The notes below the pieces were generated by a model. It was given only the letters and a program-made list of their open reading frames with translations, was not told the DNA's origin and did no database searches. A DNA stretch of 17,712 nucleotides from Pseudomonas sp. (GTDB lineage: Bacteria > Pseudomonadota > Gammaproteobacteria > Pseudomonadales > Pseudomonadaceae). Each line of letters starts with the position of its first letter. Position 1 is the first letter of the stretch. A program made the translations under genes and the position numbers. Below are positions 12,913 through 17,712 of the stretch, in pieces. The stretch lies in NCBI GenBank assembly GCA_029239415.1, contig JAQZAY010000047.1, positions 1-17,712 on the forward strand. Reading direction: 5' to 3'.

Positions 12913-12939
12913 GAACTCGGCCAACGTCTAAGCTTCAGA
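12913..12939 (+). promoter_or_regulatory. Candidate AlgU (sigma-22/RpoE-type) promoter for the PBP-like gene
   Basis: GAACTC (12913-12918), a 16-base spacer, then TCAGA (12935-12939) matches the AlgU consensus GAACTT-N16/17-TCTGA at 9 of 11 positions. A start site about 6-8 bases beyond would leave about 28 bases of leader before the ATG at 12974, but only about 10 before the GTG at 12956. The match is seen; sigma-factor use is inference. Confidence 0.45.
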
Positions 12940-12973
12940 CAAGCAAGACGATATCGTGGCCGGGCTGAAGATT

Positions 12974-15900
12974 ATGGGCGTATTGTGGCAATCGGAACCA
13001 AGCAGAAAGGAAGCACCCGAAGCACCCCAGGCTGACACTCCAACGCCGAAAACACCTCGCCAGCGCCGCCTTTGGTGGCGGCTGTTCTGGCTGATCCTGA
13101 TCGTCGGGGCCGTGCTCACGGGCCTGGCAGTGACCGAGGAGGTGCGCTCCTCTCGGCTTCAATCTCGTGAATTCAGCCGCTTTGCCGCGACCCTGAGCTA
13201 CTCGATGCAGCCAGGACCGAGCGATGCGATCGTGTATCCCGGCGAAGGTCCGTTCGACAAGCGCCTGGGCTACAGTTCGTTGGGCGAATTCCTGCCGCGG
13301 TTGCTCAAGCGCGACTACCTGATCAGCGAGCAGGTGAAATTTTCGCCCGCGCTGATGCGCTATACCGATCAAGGCCTGTTCGTGCCCTTCGTCGAAAAAG
13401 GCCAGGCCGGGCTGTCGATCACCGATTGCCGTGGCGCTGCGCTCTACCAGTACAAATACCCGCAGTACCTGTATCCGGAATTTGCCTCGATCCCGCCTGT
13501 CATGGTGCACAGCCTGCTGTTCATCGAAAACCGCGAGCTGCTAGACCCGAACGATCCGCGCAGCAACCCCGCGGTGGACTGGCCTCGCTTTGCCAAGGCC
13601 GCGTACAGCCAGGTCGCCAAGTACCTGGCGCTGCCAGGCCAGTCGGCGGGCGGCAGTACCCTGGCGACCCAGCTGGAAAAGTACCGCCACTCGCCCGATG
13701 GCCTGACCGTGTCGGGCGCCGAGAAGATCCGCCAGATGATCTCGGCCAGCGTGCGTGCCTACCAGGGTGGGCCGGACACGCTCGAGGCCCGCCAGCGCAT
13801 CGTGCGCGACTACCTCAACAGCGTGCCGCTATCGGCCGTGCCTGGCCATGGCGAGGTGCATGGCATGGCCGAGGGACTGCGAGTCTGGTATGGCGCGGAC
13901 TTCGATCAGGTCAACCAGGCGCTCGCCTCGACCGCGTCCGACGCCCAGGGCCTCGCCGCCCGCGGCCTGGCGCTGCGCCAGGTGCTGTCGCTGATGATCG
14001 CCCAGCGCCGGCCTTCGCACTACCTGTCCAAGGGACGCACCGAGCTGGCCTTGCTGACCGACAGCCATATCCGCCTGCTGGCCGCCAACAACGTGGTCGA
14101 CCGCCCGCTGGCCGACGCCGCCCTGGCCAGCAAGGCCGTATTCCGCGACTGGGTGGCGCAGCCAACCATCCAGCCGATCATCACCAACAAGGGGATCAGC
14201 CTGGCGCGCAATCGCCTGGCGGCCATGCTCAATCGCCCGCTGTATGACCTCGACCGGCTCGACCTGTCGGTCACCAGTACCTTGCAGGGCAACCTGCAGA
14301 TGCAGGTGAGCCAGTACCTGAAGAACCTCTCGGACCCGGCCTACGCCGCCGAAGTGGGCCTGATCGGCGAGCGCCTGCTCACCCCCAAGACCACCGACCA
14401 GGTGCGCTACAGCTTCACGCTGTTCGAGCGCACCGCCGACGGCTCACGGGTACGCGTGCAGACCGATAGCACCGACCAGCCGTTCGACATCAACGAAGGC
14501 AGCAAGCTGGAACTGGGCTCGACGGCCAAGCTGCGGGTGCTGACCACCTACCTCGAAATCGTCGCCGAGCTGCATCAGCGATACGCCGGCAAACCCCTGG
14601 CGCAACTGAAGAAAGTCGAAATCGCGGAGCTGGACTTCATCAGCCGCTGGTCACTGGACTGGCTGATGCAGAACAAGAACCAGGACCTCGCCGCAATGCT
14701 CGACGCAGCGCTCGAGCGCAAGTACTCGGCCAGCCCGGGCGAGGCCTTCTTCACCGGCGGTGGCATGCATACGTTCAACAACTTCCGCAAGGAAGACAAC
14801 GGTCGCATCCCGACCCTCAAGGAATCCCTGCGCGAATCGATCAACCTGCCCTTTATCCGCCTGATGCGCGACGTGGTGCGCTACGTCACCTACCAGTCCC
14901 CGTTCAACCGCGAGCCATTGCTCAAGGACGACGCAGACCCGCGCCGCCAGGAATACCTGGCCCGCTTCGCCGATCGCGAAGGCACCAACTACCTGAAGCG
15001 CTTCTGGAAGAAGTACCAGCGCAAGACCTCGCAGCAGCGCCTGGACACCTTCCTCGACAGCATGCGTGTCACGCCCCAGCGACTGGCCGCGGTGCACCGC
15101 TACCTGTTCCCCGAGGCCAGCCAGGACATCTTCAACGCGTTCGTGCGCGCTCACATCGGCAAGGGCACCGCCGCGGCGGCCAAGCTGACCGACACACGCC
15201 TGGTGGAAATGTATGGCAACTACGGCCCCGGCAAGTACGACCTGCCCGACCAGGGCTACATCGCCAAGGTCCACCCGCTCGACCTCTGGCTGCTGGGCTA
15301 CTTGCTGAAGAACCCCGGCGCCCAGCTCAAGGACGTGGTCAACGCCAGCCACTTCGAGCGCCAGGAAGTGTATGGCTGGCTGTTCAAGAGCCGGCACAAG
15401 GGCGCGCGCGACAGCCGCGTGCGGACCATGGTGGAAATCGAGGCATTTCTGGATATCCACCAGCGCTGGAAGCGCGTGGGCTACCCCTTCGATCACCTGG
15501 TACCGTCGCTGGCAACCGCGATCGGCAGCTCGGGTGACCGGCCTGCGGCCTTGTCGGAGCTGGTCGGGATCATCCAGAACGACGGTGTGCGCTTGCCCAC
15601 CCTGCGCATCGATACCCTGCATTTCGCCGCTGATACGCCCTACGAGACGCGCCTTGTGAGCGACCCGGACCGGGGCCAGCGGATTCTTCCGGTCGAAGTG
15701 GCCCAGGCGCTACGCGGGGCATTGTCCCAAGTGGTCGACGCAGGTACTGCGCGGCGCGTCTCGGGCAGTTTCAAGCTGCAGGATGGCACCTCGCTGGTGA
15801 TGGGCGGCAAGACCGGGACCGGCGACAACCGCATCGAAAGCTTTGGTGCGGGGGGGCGATTGATCGGCTCGCGTTCGCTGAACCGTACCGCGACCTTCGT

Positions 15901-16087
15901 GTTCTTCCTCGGCGACAACCACTTTGGCACGCTTACCGCGTTCGTACCGGGGCGCGCCGCCGAAACCTTCAAGTTCACTTCGGCCCTGCCCGTACAGGTG
16001 CTCAAGGGCATGGCGCCGATCCTGATGCCGTACCTGGAGCCTGGCAGCGCCACCCAGTGCACTGGACCCCAGGTGGCCGCGCATTGA
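12974..16087 (+). CDS. Class A PBP-like protein: divergent GT51 domain plus transpeptidase domain
   Basis: A 1037-residue predicted inner-membrane protein with a periplasmic body: Pro/Lys/Arg-rich cytoplasmic tail (1-35), membrane helix about 36-54, a GT51-like region about 150-320, and a transpeptidase domain with all three motifs, SxxK S516-T-A-K519, SxN S622-I-N624 and KTG K946-T-G-T949. In the GT51 region motif 2 is clear (GGSTLATQ, 226-233), but motif 1 is IENRE (E185 kept, Asp changed to Asn, no HxG) and motif 3 aligns as EKIRQ (250-254), with Gln where RKxxE has Glu. About 200 extra residues separate SxN from KTG. So it is likely a cell-wall cross-linking enzyme or penicillin sensor with weak or no glycosyltransferase activity. 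I do not know a characterised homologue. Start at ATG 12974 is preferred over GTG 12956, which has no ribosome binding site; both are uncertain. Confidence 0.75.
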   Translation: MGVLWQSEPSRKEAPEAPQADTPTPKTPRQRRLWWRLFWLILIVGAVLTGLAVTEEVRSSRLQSREFSRFAATLSYSMQPGPSDAIVYPGEGPFDKRLGYSSLGEFLPRLLKRDYLISEQVKFSPALMRYTDQGLFVPFVEKGQAGLSITDCRGAALYQYKYPQYLYPEFASIPPVMVHSLLFIENRELLDPNDPRSNPAVDWPRFAKAAYSQVAKYLALPGQSAGGSTLATQLEKYRHSPDGLTVSGAEKIRQMISASVRAYQGGPDTLEARQRIVRDYLNSVPLSAVPGHGEVHGMAEGLRVWYGADFDQVNQALASTASDAQGLAARGLALRQVLSLMIAQRRPSHYLSKGRTELALLTDSHIRLLAANNVVDRPLADAALASKAVFRDWVAQPTIQPIITNKGISLARNRLAAMLNRPLYDLDRLDLSVTSTLQGNLQMQVSQYLKNLSDPAYAAEVGLIGERLLTPKTTDQVRYSFTLFERTADGSRVRVQTDSTDQPFDINEGSKLELGSTAKLRVLTTYLEIVAELHQRYAGKPLAQLKKVEIAELDFISRWSLDWLMQNKNQDLAAMLDAALERKYSASPGEAFFTGGGMHTFNNFRKEDNGRIPTLKESLRESINLPFIRLMRDVVRYVTYQSPFNREPLLKDDADPRRQEYLARFADREGTNYLKRFWKKYQRKTSQQRLDTFLDSMRVTPQRLAAVHRYLFPEASQDIFNAFVRAHIGKGTAAAAKLTDTRLVEMYGNYGPGKYDLPDQGYIAKVHPLDLWLLGYLLKNPGAQLKDVVNASHFERQEVYGWLFKSRHKGARDSRVRTMVEIEAFLDIHQRWKRVGYPFDHLVPSLATAIGSSGDRPAALSELVGIIQNDGVRLPTLRIDTLHFAADTPYETRLVSDPDRGQRILPVEVAQALRGALSQVVDAGTARRVSGSFKLQDGTSLVMGGKTGTGDNRIESFGAGGRLIGSRSLNRTATFVFFLGDNHFGTLTAFVPGRAAETFKFTSALPVQVLKGMAPILMPYLEPGSATQCTGPQVAAH

Positions 16088-16115
16088 CCAAGGGAAAAAC
16101 CTATCGAAGCGATCG

Positions 16116-16132
16116 ATGATAACTATTATCAT
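16116..16132. promoter_or_regulatory. Fur box upstream of the PadR/siderophore-reductase operon
   Basis: The sequence TGATAACTATTATCA (16117-16131) matches the 7-1-7 Fur consensus TGATAATnATTATCA at 13 of 14 defined positions; the dyad extends to 17 bases with the flanking A and T. It lies about 70-85 bases before the PadR ATG, just upstream of a likely -35 (TTGTCT, 16141-16146). Fur with iron should repress the operon. Confidence 0.85.
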
Positions 16133-16140
16133 TTCAGGCC

Positions 16141-16168
16141 TTGTCTTAAGATATATCTTGAGTAATAT
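16141..16168 (+). promoter_or_regulatory. Probable sigma-70 promoter of the PadR/SIP operon
   Basis: TTGTCT (16141-16146), a 16-base spacer and TAATAT (16163-16168) make a moderate sigma-70 promoter, 33 bases before the PadR ATG. The AT-rich dyads proposed as PadR operators lie in its spacer and across its -10, and the Fur box ends 9 bases upstream of the -35. Other pairings of these AT-rich hexamers are possible. Confidence 0.4.
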
Positions 16169-16178
16169 CTTGCGATAT
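16148..16178. promoter_or_regulatory. Paired AT-rich dyads, probable PadR operator
   Basis: Two dyads lie in tandem: the perfect 12-bp palindrome AAGATATATCTT (16148-16159) and ATATC-TTGC-GATAT (16165-16178). They also share the direct repeats ATATCTTG (16153-16160 and 16165-16172) and GATATAT (16150-16156 and 16174-16180). Position over the promoter and just upstream of a PadR gene suggests autorepression. The structure is seen; the binding protein is inferred. Confidence 0.6.
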
Positions 16179-16201
16179 ATTCACGTAGACGAGGTTCGAC
16201 C

Positions 16202-16720
16202 ATGCGCGACCATCACCACCACCCTCGCGAGCGCGGCCCCCGCGTATTCGCTCCCGGCGACCTGAAGCTGCTGCTGCTGGCCATGCTCGCCGAGCAACCT
16301 GGGCATGGCTACGACCTGATCCGCCAGATCGAGCACCTGTTCGATGGCAACTACAGCCCAAGCCCCGGGGTGATCTACCCGACCCTGAATTTTCTCGAAG
16401 AAGCCGAGCTGATCAGCGGCCAGGCCCAGGGCAGCAAGCGCCTGTACGTCATTACCGAAGCCGGGCGCCGGTCGCTGACCGACCAGGCCATCGCGCTCGA
16501 CGGTGTGCGCATGCGCATAGAAGTCAGCAAGCGCGCCCTGCGTGGCCATGATCGTCCGCCCGAGATCCATGAAGCGGTCGGCAACCTGCGCCATGCCCTG
16601 CACATGCACAACGGACGCTGGAACCGCGAGGAAATCGACCGCGTGCGCGACCTGCTCAACGAGACGGCCAAGGCCATTGCTGCCCAGCCCGCCCCATCCG
16701 CCCAGGAGATCGAACAATGA
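16202..16720 (+). CDS. PadR-family transcriptional regulator, YqjI-like
   Basis: A 172-residue regulator. The PadR winged helix (about 17-95) contains GDLKLLLLAMLAEQPGHGYDLI and GNYSPSPGVIYPTLNFLEE, close to what I recall of E. coli YqjI (HGYELI, GNYTPSPGVIYPTLDFL). YqjI is a nickel-responsive repressor of the ferric reductase gene yqjH. Like YqjI this protein starts with histidines, but only a short run (H4-H7) instead of a long His/Cys tail; a second His group (116, 123, 131, 134, 136) lies in the C-terminal dimerisation region. GAGG (16191-16194) is 7 bases before the ATG. The stop overlaps the next gene's start (ATGA, 16717-16720), coupling it to the siderophore-interacting protein. Upstream lie a Fur box and AT-rich dyads, implying joint iron and autoregulatory control. 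Metal sensing is inference. Confidence 0.88.
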   Translation: MRDHHHHPRERGPRVFAPGDLKLLLLAMLAEQPGHGYDLIRQIEHLFDGNYSPSPGVIYPTLNFLEEAELISGQAQGSKRLYVITEAGRRSLTDQAIALDGVRMRIEVSKRALRGHDRPPEIHEAVGNLRHALHMHNGRWNREEIDRVRDLLNETAKAIAAQPAPSAQEIEQ

Positions 16721-17487
16721 CCGACAACGCCCCCGCCATCCACCGCGTCAACCACGAGATCAGGCAGCGCCGCCTGCACGTGCTGCGCGTGACCGAGCTC
16801 ACCCCGCGCATGCGTCGCATCACCCTCGGCGGGCCCGAGCTTGCAGGCTTCAACAGCCTGGGCAGCGATGACCACATCAAGCTGCTGTTTGGCTGCACGC
16901 CAGACGAACAGCAAGCCATCGAGCAACGCAGCATGGGCCGCGAGGGCGGCGTGCGCCCGACCATGCGCGAGTACACCCCGCGCCGCATCGACCTGGACGC
17001 GGGCGAGCTGGACATCGATTTCGTCCTGCATGGCGATGGCCCTGCCTCGACCTGGGCCGCACAGGCCGCGCCAGGACAGGTGCTGGACATCGCCGGTCCA
17101 CGTGCCTCGCTGGTGGTGCCGGACATCTTCGACAGCTACCTGCTGATCGGCGACGAGACCGCTATCCCGGCCATCGCCCGGCGCCTGGAAGAACTGCCCC
17201 CAGGCCGCACGGTGCTGGCGGTCATCGAGATCGAGGACGAGCAGGAGCGCCAGCCCTTCACCAGCCTGGCCACGGTCGAGGTGGTCTGGGTACCGCGTCA
17301 CCGCCAGGCATTGCTGGCAGTGCTTGCCGACCTGGCGCTTCCAGCAGGCAAGCTGTACAGCTGGATTGCCCTGGAAAAGAGCCTGACCCGCCAGGCGAAA
17401 GCCTTGCTCGTGAGCAAGGGTGCCAGCGAGGATGCGCTCAAGGCTGCCGCCTACTGGCGCCTGGACAGCAGTGACCCGGACGATTGA
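16717..17487 (+). CDS. Siderophore-interacting FAD-dependent ferric reductase (SIP family, YqjH/ViuB-like)
   Basis: A 256-residue cytoplasmic flavoprotein of the siderophore-interacting family, which reduces ferric-siderophore complexes with NAD(P)H so that iron is released. The N-terminal FAD-binding barrel has RxYT in MREYTPRRID (R84 to T87), a helper loop DFVLHGDGPASTWA, and GPRAS. The NAD(P)H/SIP domain follows with LLIGDETAIPAI (G145-D146-E147-T148). The end, KAAAYWRLD, matches the usual C-terminal YWR motif. Length is normal for the family (about 250-280). Its ATG overlaps the PadR stop (ATGA), so expression should follow the PadR gene and the Fur box upstream. Of the E. coli proteins it looks closest to YqjH by context. 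The stop is 6 bases from that of the convergent gene. Confidence 0.9.
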   Translation: MTDNAPAIHRVNHEIRQRRLHVLRVTELTPRMRRITLGGPELAGFNSLGSDDHIKLLFGCTPDEQQAIEQRSMGREGGVRPTMREYTPRRIDLDAGELDIDFVLHGDGPASTWAAQAAPGQVLDIAGPRASLVVPDIFDSYLLIGDETAIPAIARRLEELPPGRTVLAVIEIEDEQERQPFTSLATVEVVWVPRHRQALLAVLADLALPAGKLYSWIALEKSLTRQAKALLVSKGASEDALKAAAYWRLDSSDPDD

Positions 17488-17493
17488 CGCCGG

Positions 17494-17712
17494 TCACGGT
17501 CGGGCCTGGGCCAAGGCCTGGCGACGACCCTGCCAGTGGTCCAGGCCCAGCACCAGCAGGCCGATGGCCCAGAAGCCTGCCAGTATGCCCAGGGCATTGA
17601 GCAGGGCCTGTCCGTAGCCGAGCTCGGCCACATCGATGAACGGATAGGGATAGACCCCGATGACATGTCCGCGCCACAACGCATAGGCAAAGTACCCGGC
17701 CGGGTACAGTGC
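17494..17712 (-). CDS. Pr6Pr-family membrane protein, C-terminal part
   Basis: Partial gene running off the right edge: the minus-strand frame is open to 17712 and ends with TGA at the complement of 17494-17496, leaving about 72 residues. The motif YPYPFIDVAELGYGQALLN, followed by a hydrophobic helix (ILAGFWAIGLLVLGL) and a charged tail (DHWQGRRQALAQARP), is typical of the Pr6Pr (six-transmembrane, FAR-17a/AIG1-like) family. The preceding residues, LYPAGYFAYALWRGHVIG, fit the loop before the last two helices. Function is unknown for the bacterial family. It converges on the siderophore-reductase gene with 6 bases between stops and no terminator visible in the gap. Confidence 0.75.
   Translation of the reverse strand, partial: ALYPAGYFAYALWRGHVIGVYPYPFIDVAELGYGQALLNALGILAGFWAIGLLVLGLDHWQGRRQALAQARP

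Larger units (their letters stand above)
12652..12973. other. Divergent intergenic region between permease and PBP-like gene
   Basis: About 320 bases without a gene. Toward the permease (minus strand) it has a good -10 element TATACT (complement 12796-12801) without a good -35, a CCCT-CTGT-AGGG dyad (12808-12819) next to it, a 7-bp hairpin (12760-12766 with 12771-12777, one wobble) and a small hairpin GCGCC-GGTA-GGCGC (12703-12716) in the likely 5' leader. Toward the PBP-like gene it has an A/T-rich AAAATTTT (12901-12908 area) and the candidate AlgU promoter at 12913-12939. No small ORF with a good ribosome binding site was seen. Confidence 0.5.

Noticed and set aside
14651..15622. Minus-strand open frame opposite the PBP-like gene
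   Set aside because: Antisense shadow without motifs; the plus-strand transpeptidase motifs on both sides are in one frame.
16103..16113. ATCG-AAG-CGAT dyad after the PBP-like stop
   Set aside because: A short 4-bp stem without a T-run; it does not qualify as a terminator, and its overlap with CGATCG-type sequence is common.

Overview
The window reads as chromosomal DNA of a fluorescent pseudomonad, most likely of the Pseudomonas putida group. It is GC-rich with strong G/C third-position codon bias. It carries the gltK-gltL-aauS-aauR block, a Pseudomonas-type MetR, a large Lhr helicase and a GlpM-family protein, an order I recall from P. putida-type genomes (recollection, not a search). It is densely coding, with no tRNA, rRNA, insertion sequence, CRISPR array or phage gene visible.

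Layout. Positions 1-4308 (+): the end of the acidic amino acid ABC transporter (gltK C-terminus, gltL), then its two-component system aauS-aauR (DctB/DctD type). A strong hairpin pair sits in the 68-base gap between transporter and sensor. Positions 4327-4662 (+): a small GlpM-family membrane protein trailing aauR. Positions 4671-5693 (-): an exported alpha/beta hydrolase, divergent from metR (5940-6857, +); the shared 246-base region holds two MetR-like dyads. Positions 6910-11205 (+): lhr, a 1431-residue superfamily 2 helicase. Positions 11233-12651 (-): an APC amino acid permease of ProY/HutT type. Positions 12974-16087 (+): an unusual 1037-residue class A penicillin-binding-protein-like protein. 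Positions 16202-17487 (+): an overlapping PadR regulator / siderophore-interacting flavoprotein pair. Positions 17494-17712 (-): the C-terminal end of a Pr6Pr-family membrane protein.

How the genes work together. The left end is one regulatory unit: periplasmic glutamate/aspartate is sensed by AauS, which phosphorylates the sigma-54 activator AauR, which drives the transporter genes. The right end looks like a metal-response unit. A near-consensus Fur box and two AT-rich dyads precede a PadR repressor with a His4 N-terminus, translationally coupled to a ferric-siderophore reductase. This resembles E. coli YqjI (nickel-responsive PadR repressor) and YqjH (its reductase target), rearranged into one operon.

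The most interesting parts are (1) the PBP-like protein, with intact transpeptidase motifs, a GT51 glycosyltransferase domain whose key motifs look degraded, an extra block of about 200 residues between SxN and KTG, and a candidate AlgU/sigma-22 envelope-stress promoter; and (2) the Fur/PadR double-controlled siderophore reductase operon. All alignments were made by eye against remembered family motifs.
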